Source of the DNA: Pelagihabitans sp947500445
GTDB taxonomy: Bacteria > Bacteroidota > Bacteroidia > Flavobacteriales > Flavobacteriaceae
Length of the DNA stretch: 64,000 nt
Direction of reading: 5' to 3'
Assembly: GCF_050589625.1 (NCBI RefSeq)
Contig: NZ_JBNGOP010000021.1
Span: 1-64,000 of the forward strand
Shown: in pieces, positions 16,298-25,685 of the stretch
How the letters are laid out: each line of letters opens with the position of its first letter
Position numbering within the stretch: the first letter of the stretch is position 1
Position numbers and translations under genes: made by a program
The notes under the pieces: model-generated
Seen by the model: only the letters and a program-made list of their open reading frames with translations
Told to the model about the DNA's origin: nothing
Databases searched by the model: none

Positions 16298-17830
16298 ATG
16301 CCGAAAATTAAAGGAGCACTAGGAATACAGGAATTTTACCAAGTTGTTTTTGAAGAAGAACCCATTTCGGTAGACGACCATGTTTTCAATACGGTTCAAA
16401 AGAGTTTTGACTTTTTAAAAACGTTTGCCAAAAACAAAATTATTTACGGGGTCAACACCGGTTTTGGTCCCATGGCCCAGTACAAGATAAAGGATTCCGA
16501 GACCATTGCCTTGCAATACAACCTGATCCGGAGCCATGCCTCGGGAACGGGAAACCCCATTGCACCAAAATATGTAAAGGCCGCCATGTTGGCCAGGCTC
16601 AATACCCTAAGTCTGGGCCATTCCGGGGTACACCGATCGGTCATAGAAACCATGACCCTTTTGATCAATAAAAATATTACACCGCTGATTTATGAGCATG
16701 GTGGGGTGGGCGCAAGCGGTGATCTGGTGCAACTTGCCCATTTGGCCCTGGTATTGATCGGCGAGGGAGAAGTTTTTTACCAAGGGGAACGGCGGCCCAC
16801 CGCCGAGGTTTTTAAACTAGAAAAAATAGCGCCCATAACAATAGCATTGCGGGAAGGATTGGCATTGATCAACGGTACTTCGGTAATGACCGGTATCGGC
16901 GTGGTGAACACGATTTATACGCGCAGATTATTGGAATGGATGATCTGCTGCTCCTCGGCTATTAATGAAATAGTGGCAGCCTATGACGATCACTTGAGCC
17001 AGGAGATCAACGAGACCAAAAAGCACCTGGGCCAAAGAGAGATCGCACGATCGATGCGGAGCCACTTGAAGGACAGTACGCTGATAAGAAAAAGGGAACA
17101 TCACCTCTATGTTGCCACCGACGAGGTAACCGTTTTTGAAGAAAAGGTACAGGAATACTATTCCCTGCGCTGCGTTCCCCAAATTTTAGGTCCGGTTCTG
17201 GACACGCTCAACGAAGTGGAACGCATTATGATCGAGGAGGTCAACTCTGCCAACGACAACCCCATAGTCGATGTTGAAAAAGAGAACGTATACCACGGTG
17301 GTAATTTCCATGGCGACTATGTATCGCTGGAAATGGACAAACTTAAGATCGTGGTCACCAAAATGAGCATGCTTGCGGAACGGCAACTCAATTATCTGCT
17401 CAATTCCAAATTGAACGACATATTGCCCCCATTCGTCAATTTGGGCACCCTAGGGCTCAACTTTGGAATGCAGGGCGTACAATTTACGGCCACCTCCACC
17501 ACGGCCGAAAATCAGATGCTATCGAACCCGATGTACGTGCATAGCATTCCCAACAATAACGACAATCAAGATGTGGTAAGCATGGGCACCAACGCAGCGC
17601 TCATCACAAAAAGGGTAATCGAGAACGCCTTTGAGATCGTTGCCATAGAAATGATGACCGTAGTACAGGCCATCGAGTATTTGGGCGTTCAGGAAAAAGT
17701 TTCCTCAAAGACCAAAAAAATGTACGACGCCGTTCGCAACATCGTTCCCCCGTTCAAAGAAGATGTTGTCATGTATCCCTATGTGAATCAGGTAAAGCAC
17801 TATATTATCAATCATCAAAACAAGAAATAA
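16298..17830 (+). CDS. Tyrosine ammonia-lyase
   Basis: This enzyme deaminates L-tyrosine to 4-coumarate, the flexirubin polyene starter. The 510-residue sequence has the MIO-forming Ala-Ser-Gly at 139-141 (GGVGASGDLVQLAHL), IIYGVNTGFGPMAQ with the catalytic Tyr50, and LQYNLIRSHASGTG at 73-86. The conserved tail has TSTTAENQMLSNPMY and HSIPNNNDNQDVVSMGTN. From memory it is very close to the biochemically known Flavobacterium johnsoniae TAL, including the RSH selectivity segment, so TAL rather than histidine lyase is favoured. The ATG at 16298 gives the family length; an upstream frame extension to 16106 lies inside the hairpin element. Its stop overlaps the next start by one base. Confidence 0.92.
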   Translation: MPKIKGALGIQEFYQVVFEEEPISVDDHVFNTVQKSFDFLKTFAKNKIIYGVNTGFGPMAQYKIKDSETIALQYNLIRSHASGTGNPIAPKYVKAAMLARLNTLSLGHSGVHRSVIETMTLLINKNITPLIYEHGGVGASGDLVQLAHLALVLIGEGEVFYQGERRPTAEVFKLEKIAPITIALREGLALINGTSVMTGIGVVNTIYTRRLLEWMICCSSAINEIVAAYDDHLSQEINETKKHLGQREIARSMRSHLKDSTLIRKREHHLYVATDEVTVFEEKVQEYYSLRCVPQILGPVLDTLNEVERIMIEEVNSANDNPIVDVEKENVYHGGNFHGDYVSLEMDKLKIVVTKMSMLAERQLNYLLNSKLNDILPPFVNLGTLGLNFGMQGVQFTATSTTAENQMLSNPMYVHSIPNNNDNQDVVSMGTNAALITKRVIENAFEIVAIEMMTVVQAIEYLGVQEKVSSKTKKMYDAVRNIVPPFKEDVVMYPYVNQVKHYIINHQNKK

Positions 17831-18960
17831 TGAAACGCTGCCACATCATCCTTTTATTCCTTCTTACGATCATAAGCCAAGTTACCGCCCAAGAGCTAGC
17901 CTTGGTTCGCGAAGGCGATCGTTTCGGATATATTGACAAACAGGGGAACTACGCCATTGAACCGCAATTTAAAAAAGCGAAAAGTTTTTCCGATGGCCTT
18001 GCCTCCGCCCAGAAAGATGACCTTTGGGGGTATATCGACGCTTCCGGAAAATGGGTAATCGAACCGCAATACAAAAAGGCAAAATATTTCAATTCTGGCA
18101 TTGCATTGGTCAACAAGGACGATCAATGGCAGTATATCCAAAAAAGCGGTACGGTTTTAGAGGTACCGGAAGCGGAAAAGTATTATGATTTTGAAGATGG
18201 TGCGGCCATTTTTAAGAAATTGGATAAGGTGGGACTTCTTGGAGCCGATGGAAAACTACTGGTCGAACCCAGTTATAACGTCATCAAAAAAATAAGAAAC
18301 GGGCATGCAAAGGTTTCCAAAGGAGTATACTGGGGCATGATCAATACCAAGGGAGAGGTCGTTATCCCTGCGGAATATGAAGAATTGGGAAATACGTTTC
18401 ACCCATCCGGAGTGGACGCCAAAAAAAATGGCCGGTTCGGTATTGTTCGCAACGGTACGTTTTACCCGATCGATGGTGCCGACAAAGTATGGAGTTTTTA
18501 TGAAGATGCTCCGCTGACCTACGCCCGAAAGGACAAAAAGATCGGTTTTGTGGACGGTACGGGAAAATGGGTCATCCCCCCGACTTACGACAAGGCCAGG
18601 GCCTTTTCCCAAGGACTCGCCCCCGTAGCACAGGGCAAACAATGGGGGTATATCGACGAAAAGGGAGCGCTGGTCATTTCCGCTACCTATAGGGATGCCG
18701 AAGTTTTTTCAAAAAACGGATTGGCTCCGGTAAAGGACAAAAAATGGGGATTTATGGATACCTCCGGTAAACTTGTAATCCCAATGGAGTATGATATTAC
18801 CGCGGGCCTTGCCTTTTTGGCCGGCAAAGAACAAAAAGGGTTCCAAAACGGTCTGGTGCGGGTGAAATCCAAAAAAGGATGGGCATTTTTAAAAGAAGAT
18901 GGAACGGTATTGGGCAACAAATGGTACGCCAATGTAGAACCCTTTGTTGTTATAAACTAG
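17830..18960 (+). CDS. Secreted WG-repeat protein
   Basis: A 376-residue protein with a signal peptide (MKRCHIILLFLLTIISQVTAQ) and about seven WG-type repeats of roughly 45-50 residues. Each carries a 'W-G-Y-I-D-x-x-G-K-W-V-I-E/P-P-x-Y' pattern, for example LWGYIDASGKWVIEPQY and KWGFMDTSGKLVIPMEY. The WG family is widespread and thought to be a protein- or ligand-binding solenoid. It is translationally linked to the ammonia-lyase gene (TAATG overlap), which ties it to flexirubin production, perhaps as a periplasmic scaffold. No enzymatic motif is visible. Confidence 0.88.
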   Translation: MKRCHIILLFLLTIISQVTAQELALVREGDRFGYIDKQGNYAIEPQFKKAKSFSDGLASAQKDDLWGYIDASGKWVIEPQYKKAKYFNSGIALVNKDDQWQYIQKSGTVLEVPEAEKYYDFEDGAAIFKKLDKVGLLGADGKLLVEPSYNVIKKIRNGHAKVSKGVYWGMINTKGEVVIPAEYEELGNTFHPSGVDAKKNGRFGIVRNGTFYPIDGADKVWSFYEDAPLTYARKDKKIGFVDGTGKWVIPPTYDKARAFSQGLAPVAQGKQWGYIDEKGALVISATYRDAEVFSKNGLAPVKDKKWGFMDTSGKLVIPMEYDITAGLAFLAGKEQKGFQNGLVRVKSKKGWAFLKEDGTVLGNKWYANVEPFVVIN

Positions 18961-18974
18961 CATAACGGAAAACA

Positions 18975-19727
18975 ATGTCCGATAAAAAAGAAAAACAAAA
19001 GTACGCTTTGGTTACCGGCGGTTCCCGAGGAATCGGAAGGGCAATTTGCGAACAATTGGCCAAAGATCTGGAGTATGGTATTTTGATCAATTACAACAAA
19101 AACAGGGAAGCCGCAGAAGAAACCCTTTCCCTGGTGACGGCTGCGGGAAAAAGCGGTGAGCTACTCCAGTTCGATGTTGCCGATGCCGATGCCGTAAAAA
19201 CAAGTTTGGAGGCCTGGCATGAAACCCACAAAAACGCGGTAATCGAAGTAGTGGTCAACAATGCGGGCATTACCAAAGACGGTCTTTTTATGTGGATGTC
19301 GCCCGAAGATTGGTCCGGTGTGATCAACACCAGTCTCAATGGGTTTTATAACGTCACCAATGCCTTGATCCAAAAATTACTGGTCAACAAATATGGCCGT
19401 ATCATCAATATGGTCTCCGTTTCAGGCTTAAAGGGCACGCCCGGCCAAACCAATTATTCGGCCGCAAAAGGTGCCGTTATCGGTGCCACCAAAGCCTTGG
19501 CGCAAGAAGTGGCCAAACGAAAGGTGACCGTTAACGCCGTGGCACCCGGATTTATAAAAACCGATATGACCGGGGAATTGGATGAGGCTGAACTCAAAAA
19601 AATGGTTCCTGCCAATCGGTTCGGAAATGCAGAGGAAGTGGCACATTTGGTTTCTTTCTTGGCCTCTCCCAAAGCATCGTACGTTACGGGCGAAATAGTG
19701 AACATTAATGGCGGAATTTATTCGTAA
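18975..19727 (+). CDS. fabG: 3-oxoacyl-ACP reductase (FabG-type SDR)
   Basis: A 250-residue short-chain dehydrogenase that reduces 3-oxoacyl-ACP to 3-hydroxyacyl-ACP with NADPH. The cofactor loop is TGGSRGIGRAI, the structural NNAG is at about 95-98, the catalytic Ser is in MVSVSGLKG, and the YSAAK motif supplies Tyr and Lys. The C-terminal PGFIKTDMTGEL and GEIVNINGG are typical of FabG. Its position between the starter lyase and the ketosynthase marks it as the dedicated ketoreductase of the polyene pathway. Confidence 0.92.
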   Translation: MSDKKEKQKYALVTGGSRGIGRAICEQLAKDLEYGILINYNKNREAAEETLSLVTAAGKSGELLQFDVADADAVKTSLEAWHETHKNAVIEVVVNNAGITKDGLFMWMSPEDWSGVINTSLNGFYNVTNALIQKLLVNKYGRIINMVSVSGLKGTPGQTNYSAAKGAVIGATKALAQEVAKRKVTVNAVAPGFIKTDMTGELDEAELKKMVPANRFGNAEEVAHLVSFLASPKASYVTGEIVNINGGIYS

Positions 19728-19739
19728 TACCTGCACAGT

Positions 19740-20957
19740 ATGAGAAGAGTCGTTATCAGTGGAATGGGTGTTTATTCCTGTATAGGCAAAAACCTGGATG
19801 AAGTGAAGACCTCCCTTTATGAGGGCCGTTCCGGTATTGTATACGACCAAGGCCGTGCCGATTTCGGGTATCGCTCCCCATTGACCGGAGCGGTGGACGA
19901 ACCCAATTTAAAAGGACTGCTCACCAGAAGGCAGCGCATTAGTATGGGCGAGGAAGCCCAATACGCGTATATGGCTACGCTCGAAGCCTTGAAGTATGCC
20001 GGTATCGACCAAGACTATCTGGACCAAAACGAGGTCGGCATTCTTTACGGGAACGATAGTACCGCCCGTTCGGTAATCGAATCCATTGATATCATGCGGG
20101 CAAAAAAGGACACCACATTGGTGGGCTCCGGAGCCATTTTCAAGGCCATGAATTCAACGGTGACCATGAACCTTTCCACCATATTTAAACTACGTGGGGT
20201 CAATTTCACGATCAGTGCCGCCTGCGCCAGCGGTTCCCATTCCATAGGCACTGCTTATCACCTGATCAAAAGTGGTCTTCAGGACTGTATTATTGCCGGC
20301 GGGGCACAAGAAGTCAACCATTTGGCCTTTGGTAGTTTTGACGGTTTAGGCGTGTTTGCCATGCATGAAACCGACCCCAAAAAAGCATCCCGTCCTTTTG
20401 ACAAAGACCGTAACGGACTGGTACCCAGCGGTGGTGGCGCATCGGTTATCGTAGAAAGCTACGAATCGGCCGTTAAAAGAGGGGCGCCTATTTTAGGGGA
20501 AATCGTAGGATATGGTTTTTCGTCCAATGGCGACCACATTTCCACACCCAACGTTGAGGGCCCTGCCCGCGCCATGACCCGTGCTCTCGAACAGGCGGGC
20601 ATGCAAGCTGAGGAGGTCGATTATGTAAACGCCCATGCTACCGCTACCCCTGTAGGCGACGCGAACGAGGCACAGGCGATTTTAGAGGTCTTCGGAAAAG
20701 GGAATCCCCTGGTCAGCTCCACCAAATCGATGACCGGCCACGAATGCTGGATGGCTGGTGCCAGCGAAATCGTGTATTCCCTTTTAATGATGCAACATTC
20801 CTTTGTGGCACCCAACATTAATCTGGAAAATCCGGACGACACTTCGGCCCGGCTAAACATCGTTAAAAAAACGTTAAATAAAAAAATTGACGTATTTTTG
20901 TCGAACTCTTTTGGTTTTGGAGGTACCAACTCCACCTTGATTGTAAAAAAATGCTAG
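19740..20957 (+). CDS. Beta-ketoacyl-ACP synthase (KAS I/II type), polyene elongation
   Basis: A 405-residue condensing enzyme with the full Cys-His-His triad: Cys162 in SAACASGSHSIG, His299 in YVNAHATATPVGD and His334 in MTGHECWMAGASE. It should condense malonyl-ACP with the growing aryl polyene chain. Length and motif order match FabF/FabB. The gene follows fabG by 12 bases and precedes an ACP gene by 7, forming a reductase-ketosynthase-carrier core of the flexirubin pathway. One of six ketosynthase-fold proteins in the cluster. Confidence 0.92.
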   Translation: MRRVVISGMGVYSCIGKNLDEVKTSLYEGRSGIVYDQGRADFGYRSPLTGAVDEPNLKGLLTRRQRISMGEEAQYAYMATLEALKYAGIDQDYLDQNEVGILYGNDSTARSVIESIDIMRAKKDTTLVGSGAIFKAMNSTVTMNLSTIFKLRGVNFTISAACASGSHSIGTAYHLIKSGLQDCIIAGGAQEVNHLAFGSFDGLGVFAMHETDPKKASRPFDKDRNGLVPSGGGASVIVESYESAVKRGAPILGEIVGYGFSSNGDHISTPNVEGPARAMTRALEQAGMQAEEVDYVNAHATATPVGDANEAQAILEVFGKGNPLVSSTKSMTGHECWMAGASEIVYSLLMMQHSFVAPNINLENPDDTSARLNIVKKTLNKKIDVFLSNSFGFGGTNSTLIVKKC

Positions 20958-20964
20958 CGAAAAA

Positions 20965-21213
20965 ATGATAATGACCAAACAAGATATTGTTGACAAGATC
21001 GATGCGTTTTTAATCGAAGAATTCGAGGTCGATTCGGAAGAGCTGGTTCCCGGCGCAAATTTAAAGGAATCGGTAGGTCTGGATAGTTTGGATTTTGTTG
21101 ATCTGGTAGTTGCCGTAGAAAGCAACTTTGGCGTAAAATTGGTCGGTGACGATTTTGTAAACATCGTTACCCTTCAGGACTTTTACGACCTCATCGAAAA
21201 AAAATTGGATTGA
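20965..21213 (+). CDS. Acyl carrier protein 1
   Basis: An 82-residue acidic carrier protein. The phosphopantetheine attachment serine is Ser41 in GLDSLDFVDL. Translation may start at ATG 20965 or 20971. It carries the coumaroyl starter and polyene intermediates; a second ACP is encoded at 30880. Division of labour between the two ACPs (starter/polyene versus alkyl chain) cannot be decided from sequence. Confidence 0.93.
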   Translation: MIMTKQDIVDKIDAFLIEEFEVDSEELVPGANLKESVGLDSLDFVDLVVAVESNFGVKLVGDDFVNIVTLQDFYDLIEKKLD

Positions 21214-21236
21214 CCCCCACATAACGTATACAGCGT

Positions 21237-22124
21237 ATGGCATTGGAATGGGAAGGCAAATCCAGGGGCACCGTTTTAGGCTATAAGATCTATATTTTTT
21301 TTATCAAGCATCTCGGGCTCAACGCCTCGTACCTCTTGTTGCATTTTGTTGTCTTATATTTCTGTGTCTTTTCCATAAAAAGTACTCGGGCCATCTACCG
21401 CTATCTTCGTTATCGACAAGAGTATTCCAGAACAAAGAGCTTTTTTGGCATCTACAAAAGCTATTACACCTTTGGGCAGACATTGATCGACCGTGCTACC
21501 ATAGCCAGCGGCCTTCGAGATCGGTTTACCTATGAGTTCGATGGTATCGAAAACATCCACAGGCTTCTGGAACAACAAAAAGGCGGTATTCTGCTGAGCG
21601 CGCATACCGGTAATTTTGAGGTTTCCGAATACTTTTTGGAAGATGTTAGCGAAATTTCACAAATCAGCGTAGTCACCTGGGATACCGAACACGAGCAGAT
21701 CAAGGCCTATATGGACACCGTAAAGGCAAAATCCAACGTAAAGTTTATTTTGGTAACGGACGATATGTCCCATATCTTTCAAATTCACGATGCCTTGAGC
21801 AAGGGAGAATTGGTGTGCTTTACCGGGGATCGTTTTTTGGAGGGATCCAAATACCAGGAAGCTCCCTTGCTGGGTAAAAAAGCAAAGTTTCCGTTAGGAC
21901 CTTTTTTATTGGCTTCACGGCTTAACGTTCCGGTACTTTTCGTTTATGTGATGAAGGAACCCAACAAAAAATACCATCTTTACGCCAGAACCGCACAGGC
22001 AAAAAAAAGAAACGAAGCCGCGTTATTGAGCGAGTATACCGGTCATTTGGAATCCATGCTCAAAAAATATCCGTTTCAGTGGTTCAACTATTTTGACTTT
22101 TGGAACGATAAGCCGAATACATGA
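21237..22124 (+). CDS. Lipid A acyltransferase-like (LpxL/HtrB family) acyltransferase
   Basis: A 295-residue protein of the bacterial LpxL/LpxM-like acyltransferase family. A membrane segment lies at about 24-42. The catalytic H-x4-E is in LLSAHTGNFEVSEYF, and VCFTGDRFLEGSKYQEAPLL is the usual second conserved block. Family members transfer acyl chains from ACP to glycolipids. In aryl-polyene and flexirubin clusters such an enzyme is thought to act on the polyene product, for instance joining polyene acid and resorcinol or a lipid anchor. The next gene overlaps it by 4 bases. Confidence 0.88.
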   Translation: MALEWEGKSRGTVLGYKIYIFFIKHLGLNASYLLLHFVVLYFCVFSIKSTRAIYRYLRYRQEYSRTKSFFGIYKSYYTFGQTLIDRATIASGLRDRFTYEFDGIENIHRLLEQQKGGILLSAHTGNFEVSEYFLEDVSEISQISVVTWDTEHEQIKAYMDTVKAKSNVKFILVTDDMSHIFQIHDALSKGELVCFTGDRFLEGSKYQEAPLLGKKAKFPLGPFLLASRLNVPVLFVYVMKEPNKKYHLYARTAQAKKRNEAALLSEYTGHLESMLKKYPFQWFNYFDFWNDKPNT

Positions 22125-23050
22125 AAGAAGTACTGGTCGTGTACTACTCCCAAACCGGACAATTGTTCCGTATTATCGAGAACATCGTTTCCACTTTAAA
22201 AGGGGAGCACGTTGCCGTTACCTATCATGAAATAGCGCCCGAAACCCCTTTTCCATTTCCTTGGAAAGAGGAGGACTTCCTAAGTACCTTTCCCGACAGT
22301 TTCCTTCAAATACCGAGAAAAATAAAAGACCCTTCACCGGAGCTATTGGCCAAAACCTATGACCTGGTCATTTTAGGGCACCAAGTATGGTACTTGTCCC
22401 CCTCCATTCCCGTCAATTCCTTCCTCCGTTCGGCTGCGGCCAAAAAACTGCTCAAAAACACGCCGGTGGTCACTGTAATCGGTGCGCGCAACATGTGGTA
22501 CCAGGCACAGGAAAAACTAAAGCATCTTTTGGTCGAGCTTGATGCCAAACTTGTGGGGAACATTGCCCTTACCGACAGGAATATTAACCACATCAGCGTA
22601 ATTACCATCGAATACTGGATGATGAAAGGGAACAAAGATCGCATGTGGGGCATTTTTCCCAAACCCGGTGTTTCCGAAAAAGACATTAGCGACGCAAGCA
22701 AATTCGGACCTCCCATAAAAAAGGCCTTGGATTCTGGAAATTATGCGGGGCTGCAAAGCGATCTGCTAAAATTAAAAGCCGTTTCCATACGGCCGGCCCT
22801 TATCCCGACGGATAAACGGGGAAACATCATTTTTTCAAAATGGGCCGCCTTGATCACCAAAAAGAGTACCCCCGGATCGCCCGAAAGAAGTAGATGGCTT
22901 CGCTATTTTAAACGCTACCTACAATTTGCGATCTGGATCATTGCCCCTATTGTTTTTGTTGTATTTTTGCTCACTTACATCCCCTTTTATTTTAAGATAA
23001 AAAGAGATGTACAATACTATTCCTCCATCAATCTAAAAAAAGAACGATAG
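22121..23050 (+). CDS. darA: Dialkylresorcinol condensing enzyme DarA
   Basis: A 309-residue protein. The N-terminal flavodoxin-like fold shows VLVVYYSQTGQLFRI (phosphate-binding loop) and LVILGHQVWYLSPSIP. The C-terminus has one membrane segment (about 272-292) and a basic tail. This fits the Bacteroidota DarA family, which together with the ketosynthase DarB makes the 2,5-dialkylresorcinol half of flexirubins by condensing two fatty-acid-derived units, one as a beta-keto thioester. darB follows after about 180 bases. The start overlaps the preceding acyltransferase gene (ATGA). Confidence 0.85.
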   Translation: MKEVLVVYYSQTGQLFRIIENIVSTLKGEHVAVTYHEIAPETPFPFPWKEEDFLSTFPDSFLQIPRKIKDPSPELLAKTYDLVILGHQVWYLSPSIPVNSFLRSAAAKKLLKNTPVVTVIGARNMWYQAQEKLKHLLVELDAKLVGNIALTDRNINHISVITIEYWMMKGNKDRMWGIFPKPGVSEKDISDASKFGPPIKKALDSGNYAGLQSDLLKLKAVSIRPALIPTDKRGNIIFSKWAALITKKSTPGSPERSRWLRYFKRYLQFAIWIIAPIVFVVFLLTYIPFYFKIKRDVQYYSSINLKKER

Positions 23051-23234
23051 CCCGATGATGTAGCACTAACGACCAATTTAAATGTTGACCCGGATCAAAA
23101 CCATAGCAGCTTCAAAAATGAAAAAAGGCCGCAACCCGCTTGAACGCCTTCACAAAAGCGATTCCGATCCCATGGCAAACATTTAAATCCCCTTAGTGTA
23201 AAAAGGAGCACCTATCCAATTCAGTCGAAGCCAA

Positions 23235-24368
23235 ATGAAAGACGTATATATCACCAAAATGGCCACGTTTTTACCGAACGCCCCGGTTAAAAACGAAGAG
23301 ATCGAGGACCGACTCGGTATGATTAACGGAAAACCGTCGAGGGCCAAAAATATTGTATTGCGTAGCAATAAAATCAAGACCCGTTATTATGCCATAGACG
23401 AAAATGGCACGGTAACGCACAACAATGCCGAACTTACGGAACGGGCCATCCAAAAACTCGCGGACGACTCCTTTTTGCTTTCACAGGTACAACTTTTGTC
23501 CTGTGGCACCTCTACACCCGACCATTTGCTGCCTTCGCATGCCGCTATGGTGCACGGGCTGTTAAAGAACGGCAATATGGAGATCAATTCGGCCTCGGGC
23601 GTCTGTTGTTCGGGAATGAACGCTATGAAATACGCCTTTATGGCCATTCGTTCCGGTCAAGTACAATACGCGGTCTGTACGGGTTCCGAAAGAGCTTCCG
23701 CCTTGACCAAGGCAGCAATTTTCGAAGAAGAGGCGGCCCATTTGGAAACCCTGGAAAACAACCCCATTGTAGCGTTCGAAAAAGACTTTTTACGATGGAT
23801 GCTTTCCGATGGTGCCGGGGCAATGCTGCTACAAGACGGCCCTTCGGGAGATACCGCTCTGAAAATCGAGTGGATAGAAGGGTTTTCCTATGCCCATGAA
23901 ATGGAGACCTGTATGTACGCCGGTGGTGAAAAACTGGAAGACGGCACCCTAAAACCATGGTCCGACTACAAAGGGACAGAATGGAACCAAAAGTCCGTGT
24001 TCGCCATAAAACAAGATGTAAAACTGCTCGGTGAACACATTTTGATCAAAGCGGTGGACAGTTTACAAAAGGCGTTGTCCAAACACGGCATTACGGCCGA
24101 TGATGTCGATTACTTTCTGCCCCATATTTCCTCTTACTTTTTTCAGGAAGGGTTTTACGAAACCTTGGAGAAAAATGGCATCACCATCCCTTTTGAAAAA
24201 TGGTTCCTTAACTTGGAAAGCGTAGGAAATGTCGGTGCGGCATCCATTTACATCATGCTAGAGGAACTTATGAATTCCGGCACCTTAAAAAAAGGCGATC
24301 GCATTCTGCTCTTTGTGCCGGAGAGCAGTAGGTTCTCCTATGTACACACCTATTTAACGGTACACTAA
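23235..24368 (+). CDS. darB: Ketosynthase DarB (StlD/DarB family, KAS III-like)
   Basis: A 377-residue FabH-like condensing enzyme of the StlD/DarB family, which produces dialkylresorcinol or cyclohexanedione scaffolds. The active cysteine is Cys125 in SASGVCCSGMNAMKY. The histidine is in DYFLPHISSYF, and the last catalytic Asn is in NVGAASIYIML, in the order expected for KAS III. Adjacent darA makes the assignment strong. The 184-base gap upstream contains an 11-bp inverted repeat (ATTTAAATGTT near 23076 and its complement near 23179). The stop abuts the next start without a gap. Confidence 0.9.
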   Translation: MKDVYITKMATFLPNAPVKNEEIEDRLGMINGKPSRAKNIVLRSNKIKTRYYAIDENGTVTHNNAELTERAIQKLADDSFLLSQVQLLSCGTSTPDHLLPSHAAMVHGLLKNGNMEINSASGVCCSGMNAMKYAFMAIRSGQVQYAVCTGSERASALTKAAIFEEEAAHLETLENNPIVAFEKDFLRWMLSDGAGAMLLQDGPSGDTALKIEWIEGFSYAHEMETCMYAGGEKLEDGTLKPWSDYKGTEWNQKSVFAIKQDVKLLGEHILIKAVDSLQKALSKHGITADDVDYFLPHISSYFFQEGFYETLEKNGITIPFEKWFLNLESVGNVGAASIYIMLEELMNSGTLKKGDRILLFVPESSRFSYVHTYLTVH

Positions 24369-24806
24369 ATGCAGCTACCGACCACACCTATTGCCGAAGG
24401 GGATTTTTTAAGGAGCTTGATTCCCCAAAAAGCGCCGTTCGTAATGGTGGATACGCTCTATCATTTTTCGGAAACCGACCTGACATCGGGTTTCACCGTT
24501 TTGGACACCAACCTTTTTAGTATCGACAACAAGCTTTCCGCACCGGGCCTTATCGAGAATATGGCACAGACCGTAGCACTGCATACCGGCTATCGGTATT
24601 ATTTGGAACAAAAAGAAGCACCTGTGGGCTACATAGGGGCCATTAAAAAGGCAACGATATTCACCCTGCCAAAAGTAGGTTCCGAAATGTTTACGACAGT
24701 GGAAATTTTACATGATATTATGGGCATTACCCTGGTAGCGGCCAAAATCATGTGCGAAAACGAACTGCTGGCACAAAGTGAAATGAAAACAGCATTGGCA
24801 AGTTAA
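24369..24806 (+). CDS. Hotdog-fold 3-hydroxyacyl-ACP dehydratase-like protein (1)
   Basis: A 145-residue hotdog protein. LRSLIPQKAPFVMVDTLYHF resembles the FabZ start 'LPHRPPMLLVD', SAPGLIENMAQTVAL is the helix region, and GYIGAIKKATIF follows. It would dehydrate 3-hydroxyacyl-ACP intermediates during polyene growth. It is a tandem relative of the next gene; the pair might form a heterodimer, an inference from the duplication. The start codon directly follows the darB stop. Confidence 0.82.
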   Translation: MQLPTTPIAEGDFLRSLIPQKAPFVMVDTLYHFSETDLTSGFTVLDTNLFSIDNKLSAPGLIENMAQTVALHTGYRYYLEQKEAPVGYIGAIKKATIFTLPKVGSEMFTTVEILHDIMGITLVAAKIMCENELLAQSEMKTALAS

Positions 24807-25268
24807 GTGGATCAGGCACGACGCGACATAGACATTACCAAATACCTGCCGCATCGGAAGCCGATGCTGATGACCACCTGCATGCCCTACCTGGATGCCA
24901 ATTCGGTAGAAACCTGTTTCGATATTGAAGCGGACTGTATTTTTGTAAAGGACCGATACCTCTCGGAAACCGGCCTTATTGAAAATGCCGCACAAAGCAG
25001 CGCGGCCATTGTAGCCCAGAGCTACGCCTTCGATCTGGAACAAGACCGGCAGATCGGCGAAGCCATTGCGTACATCAGCGCCATCAAAAAAGTAGCAGTG
25101 TTCAGCCTGCCGAAAGTAGGGGAACGCCTCCGCACCAAAGGCAATTTGCTGTCCCGGTACGACGAGGAGCATTTTAGCCTGTGTACCATCGCCTCGGAGA
25201 CTTTCAGAAAAGAAGAATTAATCGTAGCTTGTACGTTCAACTTTTTGGTGCATGGCATCCACCGTTAA
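24807..25268 (+). CDS. Hotdog-fold 3-hydroxyacyl-ACP dehydratase-like protein (2)
   Basis: A 153-residue hotdog protein related to the preceding one, with TKYLPHRKPMLMTTCMPYLD, ETGLIENAAQSSAAI and AYISAIKKVAVFSLPKVGE. The PHRxPM signature is closer to FabZ than in the first copy. Start codon GTG, directly after the preceding TAA. Role as above: removal of water from 3-hydroxyacyl-ACP in polyene formation. Confidence 0.82.
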   Translation: MDQARRDIDITKYLPHRKPMLMTTCMPYLDANSVETCFDIEADCIFVKDRYLSETGLIENAAQSSAAIVAQSYAFDLEQDRQIGEAIAYISAIKKVAVFSLPKVGERLRTKGNLLSRYDEEHFSLCTIASETFRKEELIVACTFNFLVHGIHR

Positions 25269-25280
25269 CACCGAACTACC

Positions 25281-25682
25281 ATGAAAAAAGATGAAGTACC
25301 GCAGGACGAAAGTTTTTTAAAGGAAGAACACGGCAAGGAACTGTGTTATGCGGTGGACGAGGAAGGAAACTATACCACGGCCCTAAGCTCTGGTTGGGAC
25401 GTAAAGACCATTGCGCTCGACAATGCCCTAAAAGTAATCGAAGAACGGGTGGCCGACGCCAAACAACGTGTGTTGAGCGGACACACAAGCCCTATCGAAT
25501 ACTATATGGAGGTATGTAAAATGGAACTCCCCATACTTGCCAGTTATGTGGGCATGTGGCAATGGCGGGTAAAACGCCATTTTAAACCTTCCGTATTCAA
25601 AAGGCTCAGTCAAAGGACACTTCAAAAATATGCCGCTGTTTTCGATATTACCGTGGCACAATTACAGCATATAGAACACTGA
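25281..25682 (+). CDS. Unknown protein of the flexirubin cluster
   Basis: A 133-residue soluble protein without signal peptide. The N-terminus is acidic (MKKDEVPQDESFLKEEHGKE), the middle is KVIEERVADAKQRVLSGHTS, and the C-terminus is basic and helical (SVFKRLSQRTLQKYAAVFDI), which could be a helix-turn-helix or protein-contact region. I do not recognise a named domain. From memory similar genes accompany flexirubin clusters elsewhere. It lies 12 bases after the dehydratase and 3 bases before the BtrH-like gene. Confidence 0.7.
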   Translation: MKKDEVPQDESFLKEEHGKELCYAVDEEGNYTTALSSGWDVKTIALDNALKVIEERVADAKQRVLSGHTSPIEYYMEVCKMELPILASYVGMWQWRVKRHFKPSVFKRLSQRTLQKYAAVFDITVAQLQHIEH

Positions 25683-25685
25683 TCC

